DNA of 64,000 nt from Dyella_A sp051962475 (lineage in GTDB: Bacteria; Pseudomonadota; Gammaproteobacteria; Xanthomonadales; Rhodanobacteraceae). Below are positions 33,201 to 41,284 of the stretch, in pieces. Every line of letters starts with the position of its first letter. Position 1 is the first letter of the stretch. A program made the position numbers and the translations under genes. The DNA lies in assembly GCF_051962475.1 (NCBI RefSeq), contig NZ_JBQCCF010000069.1, positions 186,001-250,000 on the forward strand, written 5' to 3'. The notes under the pieces were generated by a model. That model saw only the letters and a program-made list of their open reading frames with translations. It had not been told where the DNA came from and searched no databases.

Positions 33201-33669
33201 TGCCGCGGCGCAGTTCGGCTTCGAGAGCCAGGACAGCCTGCGCGCGCGGCGCCTTTTCGACGCCCTGCTCAAGCGCGACGCCGACGTGAACCACGCCGAC
33301 AACGAGGGCAAGACGCCGCTGCTGATGCTGCTGGGCGCCCAGCTGCGTCCGGGCAGCGAGTGCGACGCCACCCACATCGGCGCGCTGGTGCCGGTGCTGC
33401 TCGAGGCGGGCGCACGGCTGGAGCACGCCGACCAACGCGGCGTCACCGCGCTGCACGCCTGCGCCATGCACGCGCTGCTGCCGCCCGCCCGCGTACTGCT
33501 CGCGCGCGGCGCCGACCGGCACGCCGCCGATGGCTTCGGTCGTACCGCCGCCGATGTGGCGCGCCACCTGGGCTACGTCGACGTCGCGCACGAACTGGCC
33601 GCGCGCGGCGGAGCGGTCATTCCCAGCGTGCGACAGACCTTGCGCCAGCCGGCACAGCCGTCGGAATAA
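30262..33669 (+). CDS. Large membrane-anchored ankyrin repeat protein
   Basis: The 1135-aa protein starts with a membrane domain of about five helices (residues 1-230). A short linker leads to a long ankyrin solenoid (about 255-1120) with many recognisable units of the ALLLAG-AD-N and GRTPLHLAA type (TALHGAVLSDEPIVAAMLLDAG, TPLHLAAAHGQLALVAALLA, SALHAAAQFG). The solenoid is interrupted at about 580-690 by non-repeat helices. The ankyrin part should face the cytoplasm and bind proteins; partners are unknown. TATACT at 30250-30255 lies only 7 nt before the ATG and no ribosome binding site is visible, so a leaderless transcript is plausible. Confidence 0.88.
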   Translation: MTEPKLRRRPPPLLQALAWFVPGWVAVAIAAASTHPLVLIPLLLANALTMAAVCHAIGFDPEPRFGRTVLRRGAAHLVMFSTYVAVVFVLIAWPLLRLSQAPSLSGALLLAAALVIALTLLWRLWPAFGLVFVWDDAYPAQSDGSWIFTATARSIAFGRHLSREERFFTHFLPAAFSLLVLAFLALALTGLYGVLPQEMRTAAMGLYGLVLMPLGCLVIANRTLRALLCERHRPRLGNGGGSVARPPAAPLTEAERTAGTPEQAAALLAAIRGADVERALALVEAGADPNTAPEPDDRDQRPALLLAALLPDTRLLRALIARGADVNRSAGGLTALLAATRDSLQGRAEAVMTLISNGANPLVTDAEGNTALHGAVLSDEPIVAAMLLDAGADLNAVNRAGLTPLATACRAANWTLAKFLLERGAKTQLADTEPALVAAASLADDDPQGIRLLLKHRAAINAVDARQRSALMTAAAEGHEEIARALRAAGAEVNLVDQHGSTALMEAARAGAVGIVQLLAQADPDATLRDLHGRDALTLACQSPRAHAEMVRALLALGADPKVSGSDGRSALDHAAASGRWDLVALLDPDTPLPASLSVDALAAGEDTPGHLLDALRFGHWAVVSTFNQRVREWTPAELARLYVELAAPGLGAARRWLLEHGLSAEAHLQGEDGGRGPRLFDALLDHLPAATEAIDDLLQAGATPAGAGLLARALDHLDGDAQSVALPLALLERGADPFGPDERLRTPLHLAAAHGQLALVAALLARGCNPNVRDVSGRTPLFAALECGAQAADVVRALVAHGADPEASDANGETPLGLAMEHPELKHWLEWGHWPRPARALRASDLPAAAATGAVVAVERLLELGMPVDTRDAQGASALLHACGAGQREVAQRLLDAGADISLTAQNGMTALAAAVAARREALVTLLLEHQAPVDQRLPGESTALMVAAAMGYPEIVERLLDAGATVNATDARGRSALHAAAQFGFESQDSLRARRLFDALLKRDADVNHADNEGKTPLLMLLGAQLRPGSECDATHIGALVPVLLEAGARLEHADQRGVTALHACAMHALLPPARVLLARGADRHAADGFGRTAADVARHLGYVDVAHELAARGGAVIPSVRQTLRQPAQPSE

Positions 33670-33860
33670 GCGCAGGGCGACACCCCGCCGATGCGCCAAG
33701 ACCGCATCGGCGATTCACACGAAGGGCCATGGAGCACTACCCCAGCGGGCCCGCCAGCTCCTGGGCACGAGCACCGCAGCGCGGGGAGCGGCGTGAGGTT
33801 TGCAGATGTTTGCAGATGGGCGCGTGAGCGCCGCTGCCGCCAGCCCCACGCGCGCCGCCC

Positions 33861-35696
33861 TCAGTCCGGATCGGCCGCCGCCACCGGCGCCGCGCTCTGG
33901 CGCTCCTGCGCCGCCTCCGGTGACATGTCGGCGTCGAGCAGTTTCTGCAGGTCGCTCAGCGCCTCGATCGAGGTCTGCACCAGCCGGGTCTCGTCGTCGT
34001 AGACGAGGTACTGAGTCTTCAGCAGCTTCTCGTCGTGGCGACGGAAGCGCTCCACCCGATCCACTGCCTGCTCGTGCGGCATGCCCAGCGCCTCGAGCGT
34101 CTTGCGGGTCATCTTCAGGCTGGAGTGAAAGGTTTCGCGCACCGGCTCGTCCACGCCCAGGTCCATCAGGCGGAAGGCGTGCTGGCGGTTACGCGCGCGG
34201 GCCACCAGCTTAAGGTGCGGAAACTGCCGGCGCACCAGCCGCGCGATGCGCAGGTTGGCCTGCGGGTCGTCGGTGGCCAGCACAAACACCTCGGCCTTGT
34301 CCGCCTGCGCCGCACGCAGCAGGTCCGGCCGTGCCGGATCGCCGAAGAACAACGAGGTGTTGGAGAAGCGGCGCAACGTGTCCATCTGCTCCACCGAGGA
34401 TTCCAGCGCCACGAACGGAATGTTCTGCGCGCGCAGCATGCGCCCGACGATCTGTCCCATGCGGCCGAAGCCGGCGATGATCACCCGTGGCGGCGCATCC
34501 GGCGTGATGGTGTCGTACTCGCGCTCGGGCTTCTTCGCCTGCACGTCGAGCAGCTTCGCGGCCAGCACCACCAGCAAGGGCGTGAGCGCCATCGACAGCG
34601 TGATCACCAGCACCAGCACGCCATGTACCGTCTCGCTGAGTAGCCGCTGGTCGGCCGCCTGCTTGAGCACCACGAACGCGAACTCGCCGCCGCAGGCCAG
34701 AAGCACCGCCAGTCGCAGCGCATCGTTGCCGTCCAGCCCGCCCAGCGTGCGCCCCAGCGGCCACAGCAGCATGCCCTTGGCGAGCAGCAGCGCAGCCACC
34801 AGCCCGCCTACCAGCAGCGGCATGTGCTGCAGCAGGCCGAGGTCCATCGACATGCCCACGCTGATGAAGAACAACCCCAGCAGCAGCCCCTTGAACGGCT
34901 CGATGTGCGATTCCAGCTCGTGCCGGTATTCCGAATCGGCCAGCAGCACGCCGGCGAGGAAGGCGCCCAGCGTGGTGGACACGCCCACCTCCTCCATCAG
35001 CCACGCGGTGCCCATCACCACCAGCAGCGCGGTGGCGGTAGACACCTCCACTGCGTTGGCCTTGGCCACGAAGCGGAACACCGGCCGCAGCAGAAAGCGC
35101 CCGCCCACCATCACCACCACGATGATGCCCACCGTGCGGGCGATGCCGATCAGGTCCACGCCATGGCGCGAGGAGGAGGTAGCCAGCAGCGGCACCATCG
35201 CGATCAGCGGGATCGCTGCCAGATCCTGGAACAGCAAAATGGAAAACGCCTGCCGCCCGTAGGCCGAACCGGCCTCCTTGCGCTCGGCAAGAATCTGCAG
35301 TCCGAACGCGGTGGACGACAACGCCAGGCTGCCACCGACGATCACCGCCGCCTTGCCCGGCAGGCCCACCAGCAGATAGGCCACCGCGCCGATCACCAGC
35401 GCACTGGCGATCACCTGCAGTGCGCCGGTGCCGAACACCGAGCGGCGCATCACCCACAGCCGCTGCGGTGAGAGCTCCAGGCCGATCACGAACAGCATCA
35501 GCACCACGCCGAATTCGGAGATGGTGGCCACACCGTGCGTGTCGCTCACCAGCCCCAGCAGCTGCGGCCCGATCACCACGCCGGCACCGAGGTAGCCCAG
35601 CACCGCGCCCAGCCGGAAGCGCTTGGTCAGCGGCACGGCAATCACCGTGGCGACCAGGAAGACCAGCGCGGTCTGCAGGAAGTGCGGGCTGTCCAA
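33861..35696 (-). CDS. Kef-type monovalent cation:proton antiporter (CPA2) with RCK domain
   Basis: The 611-aa inner-membrane protein has about 12 helices of the CPA2 exchanger fold with the conserved FQDLAAIP (Q157-D158) and ELSPQRLW. A cytosolic RCK/TrkA-N domain (about 405-525) begins VIIAGFGRMGQIVGR and is followed by a charged tail. This is the KefB/KefC architecture, which effluxes K+ in exchange for H+ and is gated by glutathione adducts in E. coli. No kefF/kefG ancillary quinone reductase gene is adjacent. Ion and gating ligand are inferred. Confidence 0.92.
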   Translation of the reverse strand: MDSPHFLQTALVFLVATVIAVPLTKRFRLGAVLGYLGAGVVIGPQLLGLVSDTHGVATISEFGVVLMLFVIGLELSPQRLWVMRRSVFGTGALQVIASALVIGAVAYLLVGLPGKAAVIVGGSLALSSTAFGLQILAERKEAGSAYGRQAFSILLFQDLAAIPLIAMVPLLATSSSRHGVDLIGIARTVGIIVVVMVGGRFLLRPVFRFVAKANAVEVSTATALLVVMGTAWLMEEVGVSTTLGAFLAGVLLADSEYRHELESHIEPFKGLLLGLFFISVGMSMDLGLLQHMPLLVGGLVAALLLAKGMLLWPLGRTLGGLDGNDALRLAVLLACGGEFAFVVLKQAADQRLLSETVHGVLVLVITLSMALTPLLVVLAAKLLDVQAKKPEREYDTITPDAPPRVIIAGFGRMGQIVGRMLRAQNIPFVALESSVEQMDTLRRFSNTSLFFGDPARPDLLRAAQADKAEVFVLATDDPQANLRIARLVRRQFPHLKLVARARNRQHAFRLMDLGVDEPVRETFHSSLKMTRKTLEALGMPHEQAVDRVERFRRHDEKLLKTQYLVYDDETRLVQTSIEALSDLQKLLDADMSPEAAQERQSAAPVAAADPD

Positions 35697-35793
35697 GCGG
35701 GGCGCTCCGTAGGGGTCGGCGCGATTATGTCACGCGACCTCGGCGCCACCGTGACCGATGCCATGTGGCCGGCAACTGTGGAATCATCGCCGG

Positions 35794-36588
35794 ATGAAAC
35801 TGCCCACCCTGCTTGCCCTGATCGCCCCGCTGCTGCTCGCCCTGAGCCTGCCCGCCTGCGCCTCTCGCGCCGCGGTGCCGGTGTACGGCTATCGCGTGGT
35901 GCACAGCTACCCGCACGACACCAGCGCCTACACCGAGGGCCTGTTCTACCGCGACGGCTTTCTGTACGAGAGCACCGGCAACGTGGGCGCATCGACCATC
36001 CGCAAGGTCGACCTCGCCACTGGCCAGGTGCTGCAGCAGCGCGAACTGCCGCCGCCGGACTACGGCGAGGGCATCGTGGCCTGGCACAACCAGCTGATCG
36101 AGCTGACCTGGCAATCGCAAAAGGGCTACACCTACGACCTGGACAGCTTCCGCCCCACCGGCAGCTTTCGCTATCCCGGCGAAGGCTGGGCGCTGACCGC
36201 CGACGACCGGCACATCTACATGAGCGACGGCACGCCGACCATCCGCGTGCTCGATCCGCAGACCCTGAGCCAGGTCTCGGTAATCTTCGTCACCGCCGAC
36301 GGCAACCCCGTGCAGAACCTCAACGAACTGGAGTGGGTGAAAGGCCAGCTCTACGCCAACGTCTGGCTGACCTCACGCATCGCACGCATCGACCCGGCCA
36401 GCGGCAACGTGGTGGGCTGGATCGACCTCACCGGCCTCGGCCCCAAACCCGAGGAAACCGCCGACCCCGCCAACGACGTCCTCAACGGCATCGCCTGGGA
36501 CGCCAAGGGCCAGCGCCTGTTCGTCACCGGCAAGCGCTGGCCGAAGATCTACGAGATCCGGCTTACGGGGCCGAAGTCCCCGCGTTGA
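35794..36588 (+). CDS. Glutaminyl-peptide cyclotransferase (plant/bacterial beta-propeller type), lipoprotein
   Basis: The 264-aa product is a predicted lipoprotein: the signal ends LSLPAC, giving C22 as lipid attachment site. The mature part matches the glutamine cyclotransferase family (PF05096): HDTSAYTEGLFYRDGFLYEST, YGEGIVAWHNQLIELTW, LNELEWVKGQLYANVW and NDVLNGIAWDAKGQRLFVTGKRWP. These five-bladed propeller enzymes convert N-terminal Gln to pyroglutamate, here on exported proteins. I use the ATG at 35794 because it gives a proper lipoprotein signal. Confidence 0.92.
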   Translation: MKLPTLLALIAPLLLALSLPACASRAAVPVYGYRVVHSYPHDTSAYTEGLFYRDGFLYESTGNVGASTIRKVDLATGQVLQQRELPPPDYGEGIVAWHNQLIELTWQSQKGYTYDLDSFRPTGSFRYPGEGWALTADDRHIYMSDGTPTIRVLDPQTLSQVSVIFVTADGNPVQNLNELEWVKGQLYANVWLTSRIARIDPASGNVVGWIDLTGLGPKPEETADPANDVLNGIAWDAKGQRLFVTGKRWPKIYEIRLTGPKSPR

Positions 36589-36610
36589 ATGCTCGCCAGG
36601 TTTCGCAGGT

Positions 36611-37567
36611 TCAGTGCGTGCTGATCCCGATCGTGCGCAGCCAGGTATCGGCCAGGTCGGTCCATGCGGTGATCGGCTCGCCGGTGCGGCGCAGGCCGAA
36701 GGCGTGGCCGCCTTTGGCGTAGATATGCAGTTCCGTCGGGACCTTGGCGGCCTGTAACACGGCGTAGTAGGTCAGCGCCTGCTGCACGCCATCGACGTCG
36801 TCGTCGCTGGCCTGCAGGATGAAGGTGGGCGGCGTGTCGGCGGTGACGGGCACGTTGGGGTTGAGCTTGCCGTCGCCGCGGGTCAGGTGGCCCGGATAGA
36901 TCGCCAGCGCGAAGTCTGGCCGCGCGCTTTCGCGGTCGGCGGCGTCCGTCTCCGGGTAGAGCGTTTTGCCGTAGTTGGTGCTGGCCTCGGCGACCAGATA
37001 GCCGCCCGCCGAGAAGCCGATCACGCCAATGCGGTGCGGGTCGACATGCCAGTCGCGCGCATGGAAGCGCACCAGCCGCAACGTACGCTGCGCGTCCTGC
37101 AGCGACGGCACGGACAGCGCGAAGTTGTGCGGGCGGCAGCGGCAGTGCCAGTCGTAGGTGGCGCTGGGCACGCGGTACTTGAGCAACACGCAAGTGATGC
37201 CGCGGGCGGTCAACCAATCGCAGATCTCGCTGCCTTCCAGGTCGATCGCCAGCACCTCGAAACCGCCGCCGGGGAACACCACCACGGCTGCGCCGGTGTT
37301 GCGGCCCTTCGGCGGGTACACGGTCATCGTCGGCGTATCGACATTGGTCACGGCGCGCCACGGCCGGCCGCCCACCTGCTCGGAGCGGACGACCATCGAC
37401 TCCGGCCCGGGCATGGGTTGCGCATCGGGTGGCGTGGCCGGCCAGATCGGCACCTGCTTCAAACCGGCTGCCGGCTGCCACCGCGGGGCCTGTCCACGCA
37501 CCGGAGGCGACGCGTGAACGCACGCGCACGCCATCATCAGGCACAGCAAGGTCGCCCAGTACTTCAT
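36611..37567 (-). CDS. Exported alpha/beta-hydrolase (esterase/acetylxylan-esterase-like)
   Basis: The 318-aa protein has a signal peptide (MKYWATLLCLMMACACVHA) and the hydrolase fold: oxyanion segment VVVFPGGGFEVLAIDLEG, nucleophile S186 in GFSAGG, acid region LQASDDDVD and His in GGHAFGLR. The PGGGF plus DPHRIGVIGFSAGGYL combination fits the family annotated as xylan or carbohydrate esterases. It may act in the periplasm on acylated sugars. It is convergent with the glutaminyl cyclase gene. Confidence 0.85.
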   Translation of the reverse strand: MKYWATLLCLMMACACVHASPPVRGQAPRWQPAAGLKQVPIWPATPPDAQPMPGPESMVVRSEQVGGRPWRAVTNVDTPTMTVYPPKGRNTGAAVVVFPGGGFEVLAIDLEGSEICDWLTARGITCVLLKYRVPSATYDWHCRCRPHNFALSVPSLQDAQRTLRLVRFHARDWHVDPHRIGVIGFSAGGYLVAEASTNYGKTLYPETDAADRESARPDFALAIYPGHLTRGDGKLNPNVPVTADTPPTFILQASDDDVDGVQQALTYYAVLQAAKVPTELHIYAKGGHAFGLRRTGEPITAWTDLADTWLRTIGISTH

Positions 37568-37708
37568 GCCACTGCTCCATGGCGGCGGTCGGGTCGCCGC
37601 GTACGATTTGATGGAAGAGCCGGGCTGCGCCCGGGTCGCCCATCGTGCCGGGCGATTCGGGCGTGGGGCGGCTGCGCCGCGGGATTTTCGCGGGCGCGGC
37701 GGCCCGGA

Positions 37709-38698
37709 CTATTCGCCGCGCAGCCAGCGCGCGGCGTCGATCGCGAAGTAGGTGAGGATGGCATCGGCGCCGGCCCGCTTGAATGCAGTGAGCGTCTCCA
37801 GCACCACCGCCTTTTCGTCCAGCCAGCCGTTCTGGCAGGCGGCCTTGAGCATCGCGTACTCGCCAGACACCTGGTACACGAAGGTGGGCATGCCGAAGGC
37901 GTCCTTCACCCGGCGCAGCACGTCCAGGTACGGCAGGCCCGTCTTGACCATCACCGCGTCGGCGCCTTCGTGGATGTCCAGCTCCACCTCGCGCAACGCC
38001 TCGTCCGAGTTGCCCACGTCCATCTGGTAGGTGTGCTTGTTGCCCTTGCCGAGGTTGGCCGAGGACCCGACCGCATCGCGGAACGGGCCGTAGAAGCTCG
38101 AGGCGTACTTGGCCGAGTAGGCTAGGATGCGCGTGTGGATATGGCCGGCCTCTTCCAGCGCTTCGCGGATCGCGCCGACGCGGCCGTCCATCATGTCCGA
38201 CGGCGCCACGAAATCCATGCCGGCTTCGGCCTGCGCCAGCGACATCTTCACCAGCGCCTCGATGGTCGGCTCGTTCATCACGTAGCCGTGCTCGTCGATC
38301 AAGCCGTCCTGGCCGTGGATGGTGTAAGGGTCCAGCGCTACGTCACCGATCAGGCCGAGCTCGGGATACTTCGCCTTGAGCGCGCGCGCCGCGCGCTGCA
38401 TCAGGCCATCCGGATTCCACGCCTCGGCGGCGTCCTCGGTCTTGGGCGCGTCGGTGATCGGAAACAGCGCCAGCGCGGGAATGCCCAGCCGCACGCACTC
38501 ACCGGCCAACTCGAGCAACAGGTCGATCGACAGCCGCTGCACGCCGGGCATCGAGGGCACATCCACCCGCCGGTTCTCGCCCTCGACCACGAAGGCCACC
38601 ATGATCAGGTCGCTCGCCAGCAGGGTGTGCTCGCGCATCAACGCGCGGGAAAACGCATCGCGGCGCATGCGGCGAGGGCGGATGGCGGGGTAGCTCAT
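37709..38698 (-). CDS. hemB: Delta-aminolevulinic acid dehydratase (porphobilinogen synthase)
   Basis: HemB condenses two aminolevulinate molecules to porphobilinogen in tetrapyrrole synthesis. The 329-aa product has Schiff-base lysines K197 (AYSAKYASSF) and K252 (VMVKTGLPYLD). The metal-site loop reads DVALDPYTIHGQDG, with Asp in place of the Cys zinc ligands, so this is the Mg2+-type enzyme as in Pseudomonas. The ATG at 38698 gives the standard start; the frame extends upstream without similarity. The heme product connects to the oxidase locus elsewhere in the window. Confidence 0.97.
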   Translation of the reverse strand: MSYPAIRPRRMRRDAFSRALMREHTLLASDLIMVAFVVEGENRRVDVPSMPGVQRLSIDLLLELAGECVRLGIPALALFPITDAPKTEDAAEAWNPDGLMQRAARALKAKYPELGLIGDVALDPYTIHGQDGLIDEHGYVMNEPTIEALVKMSLAQAEAGMDFVAPSDMMDGRVGAIREALEEAGHIHTRILAYSAKYASSFYGPFRDAVGSSANLGKGNKHTYQMDVGNSDEALREVELDIHEGADAVMVKTGLPYLDVLRRVKDAFGMPTFVYQVSGEYAMLKAACQNGWLDEKAVVLETLTAFKRAGADAILTYFAIDAARWLRGE

Positions 38699-38798
38699 GG
38701 ACCGGTCCTGCGAGTGGGGCGAGGCATCCATTCTACGACGCGACTCTGCAACTGCCGGTGCGCTGCGACGTTCGCACCACCGGAGTGCGCTACTCCGG

Positions 38799-40034
38799 CT
38801 ATTCGTCGCGAATCGCAGCGATCGGATCCAGCGCCGCGGCCTGCCGCGCGGGATAGATGCTGAAAGCAATGCCAATTAACAGGCAGGCAAGCACCGAAGC
38901 GAGAATGCCGAAGGGCTCCCACGCCACCTGCCAGCCGGCGAACGCGGCGATCGCATACGCCAGCAACGCGCCGAACAGCAGGCCGATCAGCGCACCGGAC
39001 GCGCAGATCACCACCGCCTCGCGCAGAAACCGGGCGACGATGTCCTGCCGGCGTGCGCCGATCGCACGCAGCAAGCCGATCTCGCGACGCCGCTCCAGCA
39101 CATTGGCCAGCATGATGTTCATGATACCGATGCCGCCAACCAGCAAGCTCACGCCGGCGATCGAGCCCATCACGATGGAAAAGATCCGCTGGGTCTTCTG
39201 GTTCTGTCGATACAACTGCTGTGGCACCACCATCCGGTAGTCGGCGGCTCCAGCGTGGCGCTGGTCGAGCACCTGGCCCAACACCCGCACACCCACCGCC
39301 AACTGGTCGGGATTCTTCAGTCGCAGCATAAAGCGGTCGATCTCGTCTTCCATCGGCTGAAAACGGAACCTTGCGCGCGCGCTGCCCAGCGGCACGAACA
39401 CGCGGTCGGCGTCGGCACCCAGCGCCACGCCTTCGAACTGGTCCTTACCCAGGTCGCGATCGGCCAACACGCCGACCACACGCAGCCACACCTGATTGAC
39501 CTTGATCAGCCGGTTCAGCGGCTTCCCATCGGGAAACAGCTCATGCGCCGCTTGCGCACCCAGCACGGCGACCGCCGCCAGGCGCTTGTCATCGTTGGCG
39601 TCAAGCGCACGGCCTGCTGTCACGCGCAGCGAAGCGAGCTTGAAATAGCCCGGACTGATGCCGCTCACTCCCGCTTCGCTGCGGCCCACGTCGCTGAACA
39701 CGTCCCAGCGGCGCACGCTTTTTTCGACGGCGTAGTCCTCGGCCGCGGGCACCACCTCAAGCGCGGCACGCGCATCGGCTACGGTGAGCCCGAGGCTGCG
39801 CGCGCGAGTCTCCTTGAGGCTGTCGGCGTCCTGCGTCTTGGCCTCCACGATCAGGTTGTGCAGACCCAGGCTTTCGACCAGCTTGAGCGCCTCGCGCCGG
39901 CTGCCCGCGCCCACGCCCTGCATCGCCACGATCGCGGCAACGCCGAAGATCATGCCAAGCAGGGTCAGCAAGGTGCGAAGCTTGCGCCGCGAGAGCGCTT
40001 CAATCGCTTCGCGCCACGCCGGTGCGAGTATCAC
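38799..40034 (-). CDS. MacB-like ABC transporter permease
   Basis: The 411-aa permease has the MacB/FtsX layout: a first helix within RRKLRTLLTLLGMIFGVAAIV, a large periplasmic domain (about 50-280), and three C-terminal helices including VSLLVGGIGIMNIMLANVLERRREIGLLRAIGA, the mechanotransmission hallmark, ending ALDPIAAIRDE. It starts at a GTG (40034) that overlaps the upstream adaptor stop by 4 nt. It lacks a fused ATPase, which is encoded separately at 43160-43834. It is the last gene of the four-gene exporter operon; substrate unknown. Confidence 0.9.
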   Translation of the reverse strand: MILAPAWREAIEALSRRKLRTLLTLLGMIFGVAAIVAMQGVGAGSRREALKLVESLGLHNLIVEAKTQDADSLKETRARSLGLTVADARAALEVVPAAEDYAVEKSVRRWDVFSDVGRSEAGVSGISPGYFKLASLRVTAGRALDANDDKRLAAVAVLGAQAAHELFPDGKPLNRLIKVNQVWLRVVGVLADRDLGKDQFEGVALGADADRVFVPLGSARARFRFQPMEDEIDRFMLRLKNPDQLAVGVRVLGQVLDQRHAGAADYRMVVPQQLYRQNQKTQRIFSIVMGSIAGVSLLVGGIGIMNIMLANVLERRREIGLLRAIGARRQDIVARFLREAVVICASGALIGLLFGALLAYAIAAFAGWQVAWEPFGILASVLACLLIGIAFSIYPARQAAALDPIAAIRDE

Positions 40035-41284
40035 GGCGCCACCTTCCCGGCCGGGGCGACCTTTGGCGCTGGCGGCGCTGCTGGTTCCGCGGCGGCATCG
40101 CCAAGCAGCACGCGATCGCCCTCTGTCAGCCCACTGAGCACCTGCGCGCGGGTAGGACCGCGCACGCCCAAGGTGACGGCTCGGCGCTGCGGCTTGCCGT
40201 CCACCAGTACCTGCACGCTCGGACCACCGTCGCCGCTGCCGAGCGCCACGTTCGGCACGCTCAGGCCGTGATCGAGCTTGAGCAGCACAACCTTTCCGAC
40301 AAAATGCTGGCCCGGTGTCCAGCCATAGCGACGCGCCACGTCGACGGGAACCGTGGCTTTCATCATCAGGTACTTCACCGGATTCTCCCGGCTGCGCGAC
40401 TGTGCAGCAGCGGCAACCCAGCTCAACTTTGCCGTCATCCACTGGCTGGGCTCGCCCCACGGATGCAGTTCCACGGTGTCGCCGACACGTATGCCTTGGG
40501 TTTCGATCTGCGGCACCGCCAGCTGCACTTCCAGCGTGGCCAGGTCGGGCAAGCTGCCAAATGGGCTGCCGGCGTACAGGCTGCCGCCGGTATGCGCTAC
40601 CTCGCCGCTCCAGCTTTTCTCCAGCACCAGCACGCCATCATGAGGCGCGCGCAACTCGAGCGCGTCGAGGTCGTCCTGCTTTTGCTTGGCTACCGTGTCG
40701 AAGGTGGCCTGCTGCGCATCGAGCACGGCCAGCTCGGCGCTACCGCGCTTGCTCGACTGCCGCTCGCGCCACTGCAGGATGCCCTGGCGCACGCCGAGGT
40801 AGTGCGCGTCCTGCACCGCGTCGAGAATGTCGTTGCGCGCCATCGCCTCGGGGCCGGCATTCGCGTAGCGCTGGGCAATGGCCAGCTGGCCGGCCACCTG
40901 GGTGAGGTCCACGCCGAGTTTGCCGTGGCTGTCCTCCAGCTCGGCCTGCTTGCCGCGCCGCGCCAGCAGGTTGCGCTCCAGGTCGATGCGCGCCTGCGCC
41001 AGATCCTGCTTGCTCTGTTCGGCCGAAAAGCGCGCGACCAGATCGCCCTTGGCGACCGGACTGCCATCGGGAAGCATCCAGGTGACCTGTCGCGGCGTCC
41101 ACATCGGACCGGGCACCAGCAAGGCGGTCGACTTGACGGCGCGCAACTCGCCCTCGCCATGCACGCTGAACTCAAGCGGCGCGGCATGCACGATCTCCAG
41201 CACGGTCGTATCCGGTGCCTTGTGGGCGCAGCCCGCCAGCAGCAGGGCAGACAGCGCAAAGCCGTATCCGTCCTTCCTGTTCAT
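40031..41284 (-). CDS. HlyD/MacA-family periplasmic adaptor lipoprotein
   Basis: The 417-aa protein has a lipoprotein signal (LLLAGC, C19), a barrel-sandwich/lipoyl region, a coiled-coil hairpin (LVARFSAEQSKQDLAQARIDLERNLL through the DAQQATFDTVAKQKQDDL segment) and the returning LELRAPHDGVLVLEKSW lipoyl half. A membrane-proximal domain with VPNVALGSGDGGPSVQVLVDGK follows. Such adaptors bridge an inner-membrane ABC pump to an outer-membrane channel. It overlaps the double adaptor upstream and the permease downstream by 4 nt each. No TolC gene is present in the window. Confidence 0.88.
   Translation of the reverse strand: MNRKDGYGFALSALLLAGCAHKAPDTTVLEIVHAAPLEFSVHGEGELRAVKSTALLVPGPMWTPRQVTWMLPDGSPVAKGDLVARFSAEQSKQDLAQARIDLERNLLARRGKQAELEDSHGKLGVDLTQVAGQLAIAQRYANAGPEAMARNDILDAVQDAHYLGVRQGILQWRERQSSKRGSAELAVLDAQQATFDTVAKQKQDDLDALELRAPHDGVLVLEKSWSGEVAHTGGSLYAGSPFGSLPDLATLEVQLAVPQIETQGIRVGDTVELHPWGEPSQWMTAKLSWVAAAAQSRSRENPVKYLMMKATVPVDVARRYGWTPGQHFVGKVVLLKLDHGLSVPNVALGSGDGGPSVQVLVDGKPQRRAVTLGVRGPTRAQVLSGLTEGDRVLLGDAAAEPAAPPAPKVAPAGKVAP

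Noticed and set aside
33800..33825. Short tandem repeat GTTTGCAGATGTTTGCAGATG
   Set aside because: Two copies of a 10-nt unit near a gene start are not enough to call a functional repeat or operator.
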